The notes: generated by a model not told the origin, from the sequence alone. Positions 1-13,660 are shown, counted from the first letter of the stretch. The stretch: DNA of 64,000 nucleotides from Myotis daubentonii (GCF_963259705.1 NC_081850.1:35635892-35699891); one strand, 5' to 3'. Numbers and translations are program-made.

Positions 1-50
1 AAAAAAAAAGATCTGATGGAAGACCATGGATCTTATGTAGAAGTGAACAG

Positions 51-110
51 CATTTATTGAGCACTCATTGTGTACAGAACACAATACCAAATGCAATGCC
101 GTTTCCATGG
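51..110 (-). repeat. Old L2/MIR-like fragment
   Basis: Short stretch reading CATTTATTGAGCACTCATTG, the end-of-element wording typical of old mammalian L2 or MIR repeats. Too short and diverged to choose between the two families. Confidence 0.4.
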
Positions 111-339
111 AGCTTACTTACCTCAGTCATGCCACAACACAGCCAAACTGGACCCGAGAGCAGGGCAGCTTTGGCAAGCTGGCTTTATCATTTAAGTTTC
201 AGAAAGACTTCTAGGTAATTCTGAGTAACTTTCTAGTAATATTCACACTAACAACAACAGCAACAATAAAAAAGCAAGTGTCTAGAGGTAAAGCTCCTCC
301 CCAAATTGTTTACTCAAAGGACACTGCACACCACCACTC

Positions 340-570
340 CACCTCAAATTGCACACCCATCCCACCCTGTCAATCCTGGCCCTCATCCCTGCTCATTTTC
401 TCCATAGCACTTATCATCATCTCAGACATTCAAAAGCTTTCTTACTGCTTGTTATCTTATGTCTTCGCCATTTGGACAAAAACTCCCAGAGGGCAGGGAC
501 TTTTGCCTGCTTTGTCCACTGCATCTGCACACAGCAGGTGCTCAGCAAGCACTGGTTGAAGGAATAAATT
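340..570 (+). repeat. L2 3' end
   Basis: Diverged 3' end of an L2 LINE. The diagnostic part is the GAGGGCAGGGACTTTTGCCTG-like phrase near 490-511, followed by a GTGCTCAGCAAGCACTGGTTGAAGG-like tail and AATAAATT. Two short frames run through it but neither resembles a protein. The copy is old, as in all mammals. Confidence 0.7.
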
Positions 571-2399
571 AATAGTGAGAACTTATAGCAGATAAATTCT
601 TAGCAGTATTTTCTCAAAGAACATTAAACAATAAACTGTGTAGTTTCAAACTTGCAGAGGGTACCTCTGTATTTCTGGAAAGCACATCTAATGTCTCATT
701 ATTTAATTCCCTTTTTCCCAAATAAATAACTTTCTGTTTCCTACTAAAGATGATGCCCAATATAATGCTTTGCCCAAGATTTCACGAATGTTTATTCAAC
801 AGTGAATTTGAACAGGACACTTTTTTTTTTCATTCTTCCTAAAGCAAGGTGCTCAAAGTTGTCCAGGGGGCACCCTAGAGAATTATCTAACCAAAAGCTT
901 TCTGGTATTTAAAGTGATTTCTGAGTCCCTAAGGGATCCCTTTCTCCTTGTTTTGGTGACAAGGGAGCCATAGGAACTGACTTGGGGAAGATGGCTAATC
1001 TTTTTACAGGTGGTCAGGGAGAAAGTCTTTGATAGATTCTAATCTGTTTTCCACAAACCTCCTGGACCACAGAGGGACCTACAGCATCTCCAGAGGTAGA
1101 GAAGTGTGGTAGGAAACAGCAGTCCCTATCTTGAGATTTCCCAGGAATGTGCCAGTTGAGTCTCAGTCAAGCACCAGCTAAGACAGTGCTCTCTCCTTCC
1201 CTGCAGACCATCTACCTTGAGATGCCTTGGAGCTAGAGTCCCTTCATTTAACCCCAGGCTCATTTGGAAGCCACTGAGATGACCGCATTTTACTGTCATT
1301 CCCTTTAAAGGTGGTGGCACAGACAGTATCTCACAGAGCAGTGTCATGGTGAGGTGACCTGCCCTTAGAAGTGGTTTAGTAAGTGCTGAAGCCTATTTTC
1401 AGTCTTCATGCAGTTTTAAGATTTAGCCCAATTTCTAGACCATCCCCTACCTAGGCTTGCCGACTGCTTCATTTCACACTTTGCCGTGGGAGGTAGGTGG
1501 GTTTCTATGTGAACGTGATGGTGCCAAAGACACTTATGAACATTAAAAAAATGTCTGAACGTAGCTTCAAGCTACTCAGCCTGTTTCTCATCCTGTGCCG
1601 TGCCTTGTGGAGCGTATGCCAGTTCAGAGCCCTCTTTGAAATCAGTGGTGGTTATGAGCTTGGAGCAACTCTGTGGGGCACTGAGCAATATAACAAATGA
1701 GCCCCTTTGAAGACCCACCATTGTACTTGGGCTCTCTTTGTGCTGGCCGACATGCATTGCTCGGGGATGTTCTGTGGTGGTGGGAGTGGCCCACCAACAC
1801 AGGTCCTCTGGTTTCAACTTTGGGCCTGAAAGAGGAGGAGGGGGCAGGGAAACAAGTCCTCTTGTTTCCTTGAAGAACTGGCCTAAACCCATTTGCTATC
1901 CTTTTGTTATTAACACCTGAGATAAACCACCCCACACTCACATACCATGAGTTAAAACAAAACAAAAGCTGCCTTTCATCTGCACATACTTACTGGTCTA
2001 GGCAGCAACAAACGCAATAAGAAAAATAAAACAAAAACAAAGCCAGGAGATAAAGCAGACTTATTTGTACCTCAGGGTTCACAGATTGTTTCTTTAGTTG
2101 AAAGTAAAGCTTATGACCTGGGATAATTTTCATGTTTCTCTGATGACATTACAGGCCAGATCAATATTCTGATATCAAGATGAAAATTTCTTGAATAGTC
2201 ATAAAGAAAGACTATTCTTTTGACTAAATATTCCTAAATGGCTAGTAAATGTTACTTCAAATAAATAAGTTCAATAAAAAAATACATTTAGGTTGTTTTC
2301 AAATATATTTAAAAAGACGGATATATTTGGCCCAATTTTTTCAAGTACAAGTTTCAATGGCTATTTGAATACCATCTTTTGTACTAGATGCAGATTTGA
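571..2399. other. No recognised feature
   Basis: Non-coding, moderately AT-rich DNA with a short T tract near 820. The open frames here are short, overlap on both strands and have no recognisable protein content. I see no repeat family I can name. Confidence 0.5.
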
Positions 2400-2575
2400 C
2401 CAATTTTTGCTGAGCACCTTATTTTTGTCTCAAAACCACACTCTGAGGTCCATATTGTTAACCCTACTTAGCAGATGAAAGAACCTAGGTCAGAGTCCCA
2501 ACATCAAGGAACTAGTAAGTGGCAGAGCTGGCATCCAAACCCAGGCCCTTTGACTCCCAAATTCAGTCCTCATCC
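2400..2575 (-). repeat. MIR SINE fragment
   Basis: Contains CTTAGCAGATGAAAGAACC, then AGTAAGTGGCAGAGCTGGCATCCAAACCCAGG, in the order of a reverse-complement MIR (deleted core, then the tRNA-like B-box part). Old mammal-wide SINE. Confidence 0.7.
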
Positions 2576-3071
2576 TACCACAAGCTACAATCATCCAGCT
2601 CTTTCCGCAACTGAAGTAATATGTTGTCTATTTACAGTGAGAAATACTGGAACAAAGGCTGAGTTAGGGCAAAGTAGGGGCTGATCAAGAATGGTTCTAA
2701 GAAACATAAGTATCAGGTGAAATAGACTTCAAGGAAACTTGGCATTTCTGGATACAAATGTGGGAGAAGAAAGTTCCAAGTCCTTTTTATCATCTTTGAA
2801 ACTTTTTCTAAAACAGGGACAAAAATAGACAGGATAGTTTTCATAGTCACTGATTGGTAGAAGACTTCCTTCCATATATGCTGCCTCATTCCAAAATGAT
2901 GCCAGGTAAATACCAGATAACTACCAGATAACGAAGAAGTGAAGTTTGGGGAAAGAGTAAAAGCAAACAATAACAAGTGAAAACCAGAAGCAAATTACAT
3001 ACAAATGTTTGCTACACTGAGGATGACGGCAAAACACACAAACAAAACCAAAGAGAGCAGCTGTAAGATAA

Positions 3072-3310
3072 TCATAATAACAATAATGGCTAATATTTAT
3101 TGAGAACTCGTGATTTGTCAGACACAGTGCTAAACAGTTTTACATTATGTGTCTCACTTAATTATCACTGCAGCCTTATGAAGTAAGTACAGTTATTTTC
3201 ATTATTTTATAGATGAAAACACTGAGGCGCAGAGAAGTTAAGAGTCTTAAGGTCGATCATATAATAGGTGACGGCTGCTGGATTTGAACCTCAGCATTCT
3301 AATTTCAAGA
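3072..3310 (-). repeat. MIR SINE, nearly full length
   Basis: Runs from TAATATTTATTGAGAACTC through a TAGATGAAAACACTGAGGC block to GCTGCTGGATTTGAACC, the full order of a reverse-complement MIR. One of the better-preserved MIRs in the window. Confidence 0.8.
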
Positions 3311-4456
3311 TGACACGCCGCCTGGCCATCTTTGGCTTTATTCCAGGTGAACACATAAACACATTGTCATTACTCATGAACAACCAATTGTTTCCTGGCA
3401 TTTGGGTCTAAGAGAAATGGCTCCTAAGTGGAACATGAATGGTTCAGAGGCTAGTGCCTTTCTTAACATCCCCCGCGATGCTAACAATGCTGACAGGCCC
3501 ATGGCTGTTTCCACTGGGTCCCTCCACACAAGATGAGGCCCAATGCAAACATGCAATTCAATCAAAGCGAGTGAAAGTAAAAGAAGCCCAAACAATATGG
3601 TTCAAGAACAAAGAACATAGGAGGGAGAGCAGTAACTGGGAATAGGCACAAAAGCAGAGGTGATATGGTTTGCCTTGATTTTGAGATAGAATCTAAACCA
3701 CCTGGAGAGATGGATGGACTTCATGTCCTTCAAGCAATCCTCCATAGGGCCTCCTTAGCAGTAAACATTCCTTGAGCACTGCTCTGCTGGAGGAAAAGAA
3801 AAATCACAACCATATAGAATGGAGATTATAAATCTGGAGTGAAACTAATTTCAGTTGTGCCTTCACGGCTACTCAGAAGTCCTATTACAAGAGCTTCTCC
3901 CTTTCCCTTCACTGCTATTCCAAGCCCTTACCACTCTTCAAAGCTGTCAATCTTCTCTTTTGGGGGTGACCTTGTTTCTAAGTTAAGGATTAGCGTAATC
4001 AAGAATGGATTCCTTCATTTTCCCACCCATGATCTCATGAGCCCCTGCCTGCATCCTCACCCATTCTTTCCTTATTCTCATTTTAGCAAGACAATTTTCC
4101 TATCAAAGGCAACTCCAGCCACTGATACAATGGACATTATTCCACCATGACTCCTTAGGAAATTTACTTTATGAATAATGTCCTTTTTTACCTTTAATGC
4201 TCTATTGGTTATTCCCCTCAGTATAAAATAAGTTTATCCCTTTTATTTAAAAAACAAATGAACAACAAAAAACACATATTTAATGAATATATTTTTTTAA
4301 ACATTCTCATGCTTTTTTCATTGGAGCTCTTCTTTTACAAAGTGCAACCTAGATTTTACCCTCTGTGACTCCACAGCACTTGTTCGCTTTTTAGTCCACA
4401 CACCCTGGCTCTACCCGTCTCACTGCACTGAGACTGCCCTGCTTTATCCACTAACC
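3311..4456. other. No recognised feature
   Basis: Unique-looking non-coding DNA with AT-rich runs at 4190-4320. No gene, RNA or repeat identified. Confidence 0.5.
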
Positions 4457-4668
4457 CAGCGGTTCTCAACCTGTGGGTTGCGACCCCTTTGGCGGTCGAA
4501 CGACCCTTTCACAGGGGTCGCCTAAGACCATCCTGCATATCAAATATTTACATTACGATTCATAACAGTAGCAACATTACAGTTATGAAGTAGCAACGAA
4601 AATAATTTTATGGTTGGGTCACAACATGAGGAACTGTATTTAAAGGGCCAGAAGGTTGAGAACCACTA
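4457..4668 (+). mobile_element. SPIN-type non-autonomous hAT transposon
   Basis: A 212-bp MITE starting CAGCGGTTCTCAACCTGTGG and ending in GGTTGAGAACCACTA, a hAT terminal inverted repeat pair. Internal blocks (GGTCGCCTAAGACCATCC, ATAATTTTATGGTTGGGTCA, AACATGAGGAACTGTATT) match the SPIN (Space Invader) family as I know it. It is flanked by an imperfect 8-bp target duplication, CACTAACC (4449-4456) and CAATAACC (4669-4676). It encodes no protein and would need hAT transposase in trans. The copy at 43710-43921 is the same length in the other orientation. Confidence 0.85.
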
Positions 4669-4676
4669 CAATAACC

Positions 4677-5299
4677 CAAATCAACAGCATTTGTGTTACC
4701 TGACTTGTCCTGCTGACTGTTCACCTATTCTTGGAGTTTTGGCTTTGCCTTCCATGACATTTCTCTCTCTCTCTCCTGGTTTATCTCTGCCTCAGTTGCT
4801 CATCTTCTGGTGCCTTGATTGGTTTCCGTTTCTTGGCCCTTCCCTCCAATGTTAGTATCTTCTTTTTCCACTTGATTTACTTTGGGGGGATCTTGTTCCT
4901 ACCAATGCTTTACATCCAGATGCATACCCTGAGCTCTAGTCCCATATCTCCAACTGTTTTCTGAGTATTTTCATCTGCATACCCCACCAGCATTGCAAAC
5001 TCAACACGTCCAGGCTGAACACAGTATCTCTGCTTTTGTGCCCATCCCAGCTACTGCTCTCCCTCCTATGTTCTTTATATGAGTGAGTGTTTAGACCCTT
5101 CGTCCAGTTTCCCAAGCCAACAGTCTGGGAGCCTTTGACTCCTTTCTCACATTCTAAACAACACATCCAATATATCCTTCTCCTTGCATATCTCTTATAT
5201 CTAATCGGGCTACATACAGTTCCAGTTGATTAGGTCCATCAACTCCCTTAACTACTGCAATACAATCCTCGACATTTGCCCAGACTTCAATTCCTATTT
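4677..5299. other. Old diverged sequence, possibly L2
   Basis: Pyrimidine-rich non-coding DNA leading into a clearer L2 end. Parts resemble the body of L2 3' sequence but the match is too weak to delimit. Confidence 0.35.
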
Positions 5300-5680
5300 C
5301 CATATCCCCTTTCATAGTAACCCCAGAGTTCAAATACAAACAAACTGATTATGTCATGCCCTTGCTCACAGTTGGTCATTGGCATCTCATGACTCACAGC
5401 ATACAAAATTTAAAATCATTGTCTGCCTGGAAAACACCTATTCATGTTTCTTATTCCTCAGGGAAGTTTTCCAGGACAGACTGAAATGTGTTCTCTTAAC
5501 CTGCCACTTAACGTTGTGGATCATTCAATGTAGTAAATCTCACAGTCTTTGCTTCTTTACAATTCTGACTTTCTACTTGTTTAAATGACTTGAGAGCAAG
5601 ACCTCATTTTCTCAACTTTGTATCTGTAGCATGTAGTATACTGGTAGGCACTCAATAAACATTCAGTGCATGGAGAAAAT
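5300..5680 (+). repeat. L2 3' end
   Basis: Follows L2 order: a TCATGCCCTTGCTCACAG block, then AAAATTTAAAATCATTGTCTG, then GAGAGCAAGACCTCATTTTC and a GGCACTCAATAAACATTCAG terminus. Diverged, no coding potential. Confidence 0.65.
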
Positions 5681-6879
5681 GTATGTATTTCTTAAAGTAT
5701 ATAATTGCAATGAGTGTGAAAAATTTTCCTTAGGGAATTTCAAAGCTTGCCCTGCCAAAATTAAAATCAGGACTGTTCATTTGATTATACATATAACTCT
5801 TGAGATAGACAGGGATGTATCCTGACCACAATTTGTACTATAATATGAATGTGTTTTCCCAGCCACTATGGGTACATGTATTCATTTTTAAGAACTCTAG
5901 ATCATGGTTGTGATTGTGCTTGATGCTCTTGGCCACTAGAGTCTAATTATTCCAATGAATGTACTGAAGTAGATGTTGGGAAAGGGATTAGGTGAGGTCT
6001 GTGCTTATACTTTCTGAGATAGACTCCTTCAAGGAGATGGGTTTCAGTATTCCTGACACTAGATCCTTTAACTCCCATGGAATTTTCAGACATCCATTTG
6101 AGACCCATCATATACCAACGCCAAGGACACACAGGCCCCTTTAAACTAGTACAGCCATCTCCACCTGGTCTCAGTGTGAAGGGACAGGGAACACTCCGTG
6201 GAGTTTTATTTTCCAATGTGATTTGTCACACTTTTCTATGACTATTCTCTTTAATTTCTCTCATCCCAACAAGAGACTAATATTCAATTACTTTCTCATA
6301 ATAACTCTGTCTTCCTCTCATGGGGAACAAATGTACAGAAAATATCATATAATGAGCAGTCAAAACTGTTAAGATTTACTAGAAAAGCAGAACTAAGGGA
6401 TGATTTCCAGTTGCCTGTTGTTTTGAACCAGCATCTTGGAGGCAGGTGCGGGGCACTGACACTCATTTACAAGCGAGGTAACCTGAGGCAAATCTCCCAT
6501 CCTTCTCTCTCTCATCCTTTGTAGATTAGACTCTAAAATTCGTATTCCAGGCAAAAAGAACCTTTCCTAATCTGGCTGCTTAGGGTCTTTTTGCCTAGTC
6601 CTATGGAGGTACAACCCTCATATCATTTGTTACCATTAATACTCTTATTAGAGGTTTACTGGATGATGTCTTTATCTTTCCCACATTCTTTTAAATTGAC
6701 TTAATGGTTGATAAAGCTGGACCTAGAGCATTATTTATCCATTTGACTTTGACCTGGCCTAGAGCTTTATTTATATTTGTATGTTCATGTTCTGCCTATA
6801 TTTTAACCATTAAACTAATTTATCCTCCTTTTTTTACCCTTGAAAGAAAGTAAAATTATTCATTTTGAATTAAGAGAGG

Positions 6880-6882
<3 letters not shown>
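5681..6882. other. No recognised feature
   Basis: Unique-looking non-coding DNA. No gene or repeat could be named. Confidence 0.5.

Positions 6883-6929
<47 letters not shown>
6883..6929. repeat. (GA)n microsatellite
   Basis: About 23 uninterrupted AG dinucleotides. The reverse strand reads as a Ser-Leu run that is not a protein. Confidence 0.97.
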
Positions 6930-6936
<7 letters not shown>

Positions 6937-9779
6937 TGAATCATGGGATAAAAGTCTGCAAGTAGCAGGAAAAGAGGAAAAAAACCTTGTCAATGGTGCA
7001 AAGTAAGGACTGTGCTTTATGGCAGGCAAGTGGTGCTCATTGGTCAAGACTAAAAGAATTGAAAGAATTTTTTAAAAGATGCTCACACTTCTGGCTAATT
7101 AGCGCTATAAAGAATCAGCAAGACAATTGACAAGGCTAAATAAAGGTATGCCCTTTTTTTATCTGCTTCACAAAGTTGTTATAGAATTCTATGTACATGA
7201 AAGTGATTTGCAATTATAAAGTTCTTCATAAATGTGAAATATTACTGGAGCAGCCAATTCTTAGGGACTATCAACTTTTGGGTCACTCATTTCCTTTGCG
7301 GCTCGGCTCTGGCTCCGTGGGTTTTCATCCAATGAGTCTCAAGGGAGCCGGTCTCCAATAACACTGCAGAATTTGCCCCCATAAGAATACCAAATATACC
7401 CCCTGCAGAGTATTTTATTTGCTTTAAGAGGCACAGGATCTTTTTCTTATTCAAAAAAATGCAAAAGACTTTCTGTTTTTGAAACAATAAGTGGCAGTGA
7501 CATCCCTCAAGATTGAAAGCACTATTGTCTCATTCTAAGCATCCCCTTATTATTAGGTGAGGATGTTGCTGGCAGGAATGAATAATTAGGTAACTCTTTG
7601 TAGGCACATTATATTCAGGTCCCCAGGGGAACGTACAATTGTAACATCTCCTTGGATTATTTCACAAACATATGGCAAATGAAGCACCTGAGCCAGATGT
7701 ACAAGCATATTATACTAGGTCTGTTTTAACTTAAAACTGTGAAATACATCAGATGGTGAAGTTATTTTGGTCATGAACATCCATCATAGAAATAGTATAG
7801 AAGCATCTTTTCTTTATTGTCTATTTTACTCGGACTGGAAATAAGAACAAAATCGCTTGGTAATCATCACGTGCAGGATGAGATTCCAGGCAAAGCTCAA
7901 GACCTAAATGAAGGGTATGCTCTGGATTTACATGGGCCTCGGACATCTCCACATACTTTATTATTGCCTGTTATCAATATGCACTGCTGGCAGGCCTGGA
8001 ACCTCAGCAATGATTACTGTTTTTTCAATTCCCTGTTCTTCATCTTGTGTTTTCACTCCTATGGTTAATTTAATATGGAATTTTTAATAATAGAGTATAT
8101 TCTCTACTGATTCAGTAGGGAGTTTTGTGGTACTTTTTTTTTTTAGCCTGCTTTATTGTTATAACGTTGGTTGTTTATTTTACTAAAGAGTCATCATCTG
8201 GTATTGGCTTCTCGAAATCATAGTAATCTAGGCAGAAATGCCCACCCCATTTGCTGGTGGGAACACCATATTTGAGAATGAATGGAATAATTTTTAATTT
8301 GAGTAACTTATGTCTCAAAATGGGAAGATATAGATGCCATTGAGCTCCCAAGTGTATAGTGCTGTGCTCAGTATGATGAGAAAAATAAAGAATATACAGG
8401 CACAGGCAGCTATATTTTCCCTTCAATACATATGTGCAAATTCCATTAGCATTAATGAGTACTCTGCATGTGCACTGGAGAGGATGTGGACCAAGTCACA
8501 ATGGAATCTAATGCTTTATCTGGTTGGGAAGAAAAAAGACTTCCATCACAAGTTTTCCTTCCAACACACAGTGCTGAGAGGATGTAAGTAGTATGGTGGT
8601 GAAAAGGTGCTTACTTTTTATGGCCAATATGGCATGAAGCAGAGATTTGGGGGTTGGATTACTATGGTTGGCAAATGTTGAAGCTGACAATAGAGGCCCA
8701 CAGAGTCTTGGATATTCTGCCTTTGTGTTGCATTAAAATAAGGAAACAAAATATTTATGAACTTAATTCTGCCTCTCAATTTTTTCTGCCTTTGGAAATG
8801 GCAAGTCTCTGTGCGATGATCTGTATAAATGCGCAGTTCAGATGTGTTCCTAGCCAATGTGATATTCCATAAACGTGGTGCACCTGTGTTTTCTTGGTCA
8901 CCCTGCTGTCACTGGGGTATCTTAAAGCATTCTCTCCAAAATGAGTGAGTAGGAGGTGGGGATGGGAGTGTGGGGGGAGGGAGAGAGGATCACCCTTTTT
9001 CTCTTTTTTCTTTTTCTAATTTCATCTCATTTGGAAAACCTTGGAACATGGATTTTATTTCTGGCTAAGATGTCAGGTTTATCCCAGTCCAGAGATGTTG
9101 ACAAATCCTTGCGGTGGCCCTGTATGCCCTCATATTCTACCTGTCTCACAGGGATGTACCTGTATTTATAATACACTCTTCTAATATTGCACAACTGCTC
9201 AGGTCAGGGCCTTCTGAGCCTCATGGTAGCAGGCAAACAACCACAAAAACTTGCATCTCTGAGGCCCCTTTGTAAAAAGCTGCTAACCCAACATTCTCTC
9301 CCTCCACCAATGGGGATACTAGTGTAAAGCAGCCCCTCAAATAACGTTTCATTCTATGTTGCTTTGTTATAATACTGATGAAATGCTGTAGGAACTTAAC
9401 TCTTCTTTATATCAAGTAGCCTACGGTGCAATTGTTTTGTTATACGTAGCTTCACTTAGTCACAGGACCTATTGAGGACACGGAGGACTGACCATATTAA
9501 TGACCCTCTAGCTAGCAAGCCCAACACTCTGATTAGTCCAAGAAATGGACTTTTAGTGTTGGGAGAAACCACAGCAAGCGAAACTGAATGACTGCTGACG
9601 AAGGCAGACAACAAAAGAGAAACCCTGATTCTGTGCCCTTACCTTCCTCCCTCCTCTGAAGATTTAAATTTCTAACGGGAAAAGCAATAATGCTCTGACC
9701 TGAAAGGGCTGAGGCTCTGTGGCCACTGGTGGTTGAGAGAATCATTCCTCAGCAGCACTTGCACCACTGGCCCTCACAG
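6930..9779. other. No recognised feature
   Basis: Long AT-rich non-coding stretch without an identifiable transposon. Several short frames exist on both strands and look random in composition. Confidence 0.5.
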
Positions 9780-10060
9780 CCGGCCGCTGCGGTGGCAACC
9801 ACAGAAACTGTTCAGTCATATTGGCATCGGATTCGGGAAAGGGGAGGGCGGGGAGAGAGGGAGTCTATTGGCCTAAAAAGCTGAAACATCTGCTGGAGTT
9901 ATTAACAGCTTTTTGGCTGAGTTCAGCAGCAGGGCACCTTGTGGTTGATAGATTCTTCTCTCAGCAATTCAAAAACAATGCCGTTAAAGCAAATTTCTCC
10001 TTTTCAGAGCACAGCTTAATGAGGCATACAGTATTTTAAAAATAGTCACACTTAAAATGG
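9780..10060. promoter_or_regulatory. Possible conserved non-coding element (weak)
   Basis: Repeat-free segment opening with a NotI-like CGGCCGC and CpG sites, then an AT-rich block with TTAACAGCTTTTTGGC and CAGCTTAATGAGG words of the kind seen in developmental enhancers. This is an impression from composition only. An alignment across mammals would decide it. Confidence 0.2.
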
Positions 10061-13000
10061 TCGATGGCAGTGGCTGCAATCAGTGGTTACCTCCGGTACT
10101 CCCTTGCGTTGGTAACTTTGCCAGGGTGATTGCATAACATGGGTTTCTCAAAAGACCATGGAGCTCATGGTTAACTCACTTGGTAGGAATTTGCATTATT
10201 TATGAAATTTATGCAGATTATCCTAGGGTGTAAATATTGGCAAACTTGATCACACCACTTTGAGGCCTCTGGTCTCTCCCTGCCCAAAAGTGGGCATGAA
10301 ACCATTTTAAGCTCAGAAGTTCAATTCTAGGAAAAGTTCTGAGGGGCCAGATTGTGAAGATGAAGTGAAACTGAACATGTGAACATGTGGGCTTAAAAGA
10401 GCGCTGGGCTGGAAGTTGGGGGCAGCGGGTTCTAGCTATAATCCTTATACCAGCTGGCTGTGTAAGTCCTTGGCGGGAGGGCGGACAAGGGAGCCCCTTA
10501 ATCTTTCTGCCTCAAGCTCTCTCTGTATAAAATGATCGGGCCTATCCAGGGGCACATCTCCAAATGCTTCTATTTGCCTCGGCCATCTTGGGAACTGTGG
10601 AGTTCAAATCCAACGTGAACGTGTTCCTCTAATGAAATCCACGCGTTGAAACCAAGCTGAGACTGCTCACCAGTGCCTTCTTGCATTAGCACATGCGTGG
10701 TATTTGGGTGGGGGCGTCAGACAAACAAACTGCAGAGTTAAATAGCTCCGTCAGTCACTCCAAGTGAATGCACCATATGCTGTAACAGACGTGGGCAAAG
10801 TACAACCAGCCCCAGCTGGGTTTCCCAGCCTGTTAGTTTATCTGGCCAGTGACAGTGTCCAGCCCAAGGAAGGGTCACGCACAGCTTCATGCCCTCCTGA
10901 TGCAACACGCTCACTTTGGCAGGAGGAGAGGGTGGCGAGGGAGAGAGAAGGCCGAGCAGTAGTGAGCCAACATCTGTGACTGATGGAGCTGCAGTCCGCC
11001 CCATTCCTCTTTCATCACTTGCCCCTGCGCCCAGCACATGGTAGGAGAGGAGAGAGAAGCGAGCCAAATCCTTGATTTCCCAGGCAAGCTGATGATCTGA
11101 CTCTTAACTACGAAGGGAAATCAAAGGAGGGCAACACTCCCCCTCCTGCATTCTGATCCAGAAATCTCCAGGGACAGATAGGATTTTAATCTATTCAAAA
11201 ATGATCCCGCTGCTGGGTTTAAGATAACTTACACCCTGATAGGCAAGGATCTCATGAATGGGGGTGGGGTCCTTCGAGCCTCTACATATAACCAAACAAT
11301 TTCTATCCCTGAGGCTGAGGGCACATGGTCCCCCTCAAATTGATTTGTCTGGTCCTCTACCTCAGTGAGAGCCTCAGGTTTCTCTCAACCCTGCTGGGAG
11401 AATTAAAGTGAGTAAAAACAAACTGAAGCCTTTCCATGCTTCCCAGGAGGGTTCAGATGGTGTGGCCCTTATTCCTGAATGAACTTAAGGAAACCTCCAC
11501 AACGTCCAGAGAGCCCTTGTGTCCTGTGGGTGAAGGAGGGAGATCCTCTCCAATGTTTTGCTGTAGAACTCACGTAGGTGGTGCCAGGCTTGACTTTTAG
11601 AAGCAATAGTGTATCTATAAAAGGAAAGCTCATACATCTCCAGAGAACCTAAGTGATGCTTCTGCTTCCAATGGCAGTTTGGGGCTTTGTTGCCACTGAA
11701 AACCCAGATGATGTCACACCTCATCCCCCAGGAACACTCGTCAATGGGCTGTGGCCAGGTTTGCTGTTGCCACAGGAGGCTTTCCCATGGCTGAACAATT
11801 GATGCCTGGAAGCCCCAAGCAGCTTGCTGAGAGCCCAATTCTGAGGGATTGCCATCCCAGGGCAGGCCACCAACCTCTCACAGGGGCAATTTACGTGGAC
11901 CAGTGGCTCTTTGGCACAGGTACTCTTGGGCTATGTGGACACTGCCACCTTGTACAGTAGGGGGCCACCGGTGGGTCTGATGTGGGGGAATCCTGGGGCG
12001 GGCAGTCCTGCAAAAGCAGAGCATATCTCACACCAGTGCCCATGGGAATTGGTACCTGAATCCTTCTGCAGAGAGACAGATGAGAGGTAAAAGGAAGATC
12101 AAGTTGCTGCTGACAAGGCAGTGGCCAAGGCTTCAGGGTAAATGGGATGCCAGCTCCTGAGTCCAGTGCAGCTGAACTTGGGGTTGCAGACCTTCTGAAG
12201 GTTGGCACATCCAAGCTACTTGTTCAGCAGTTCCCCACTGAGGCTTGGGGATTCAGGCTGCTACCGGAGGCTGTCTGCAGTTCCCACCCCATGAACTGCT
12301 GAGTGGGCAGCCACAGCCACGGGCGGTGGCCTGAAGCTGGTCTTCCACAGGTTCTACAAGGGCGCACTGAAATAAGGGTGATGGGAAATACGTATCAATT
12401 TATTGCTCCCTCCCCCAGATGCCAACAAATCTATGTCGAACACAAGTGGAGACAAGCCCTCACTTTCACAGGCATGGATGTTGATTTGCTGAAATATGTA
12501 TGTGTGTTTTAAATACAACATCACCTGTCAAGTCAGGGCATGAAACCCAATAGCAGAGAGTTTTTGTATTACTTACTAAAAAGTAATAGTAACTAACTTG
12601 CGCTTTGCCATTCTTGACAATTGCCAGAGTAAAACACAATTCTAATTGGACTCAAAGGGCACGTGTAGCAGTTAGTAAAATTAAGAAGCAGAAACCAGAG
12701 AACCCATGGGCTGTCTTTATTTTGGCCAATAAGCTAGTCGTTCATTTTGAGTAAGTTGCCTAACATGTCTGTGGATGAAAAAGGGCCACATGCTAACCTG
12801 ACTAGCTCAGGAAAGGCCTGTGTGGCGGCCTTACAAACTCAGAGACCTAAAATAACCACAGAGGATGGTCTGAAATTAATACTTTTTAAATTAAAAAGCA
12901 GTTTATAGTGGGTAGTCATGTACTAGGCTGGTATCTTCCCTGACAAAGATCAACTTCGATCTTAACTGAGCCTACTGTCTTTTTGCATCCATGATAACAT

Positions 13001-13165
13001 GCATTTTGAATGTCAGGGTAACCTGTAACTTCCCTTTTTCTGGACACCCCAGGGCACAACGAATGCACCAGGGTGGAGCCCACAAATTCCCTCATTGTTA
13101 CTGTTACTGTGTTAATTGTTGACTGTTAACTGTCCTGTACCCACCTATGTAAAAGAAGCATGTGT
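10061..13165. other. No recognised feature
   Basis: Mixed-composition non-coding DNA, GC-richer near 10.4-11.1 and 11.7-12.4 kb. I looked for exons and processed pseudogenes and found none that I could support. Confidence 0.5.
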
Positions 13166-13182
13166 CTATCATTTTACTTTTT

Positions 13183-13399
13183 TTTTTTTAATATATTTTA
13201 TTGATTTTTTACAGAGAGGAAGGGAGAGAGATAGAGAGCCAGAAGCATCGATGAGAGAGAAACATCGATCAGCTGCCTCCTGCACATCTCCTACTGGGGA
13301 TATGCCCGCAACCCAGGTACATGCCCTTGACCGGAATCGAACCTGGGACCCTTCAGTCCACAGGCCGACGCTCTATCCACTGAGCCAAACCGGTATCGG
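13183..13399 (-). mobile_element. Ves SINE
   Basis: Young tRNA-derived bat SINE on the minus strand. The head reads GTTTGGCTCAGTGGATAGAGCGTCGGCCTG in reverse complement, carrying pol III A and B boxes (B box near GGTTCGATTCCGG on that strand). The tail is AT-rich and lies at the left end. A perfect 17-bp target duplication CTATCATTTTACTTTTT lies at 13166-13182 and 13400-13416, showing LINE-driven insertion. Confidence 0.92.
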
Positions 13400-13416
13400 C
13401 TATCATTTTACTTTTT

Positions 13417-13660
13417 ATCTAATCCCAGAGGTTTCCCCTCTTTGCTTTCTCCTACCTCCCTAATCTATCACCACTGGATTTCATGTAATTCACTTAAGTC
13501 TCCTTCTTTGATGGTAATTTATAAAACAAAGTTGGAAACTGCCATTCTTAGGAGCATAATCTCAATACGTTGAGATTCTCCTTCCTGGCAATTGTCAACA
13601 GTGTGGCTCAAATAAACTCACAAAAATTCTTTACAGGTTCGAATGTTTCTTATGTTAACA
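13417..13660. other. Non-coding spacer
   Basis: AT-rich spacer between a SINE and a Helitron. Nothing recognised. Confidence 0.5.
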
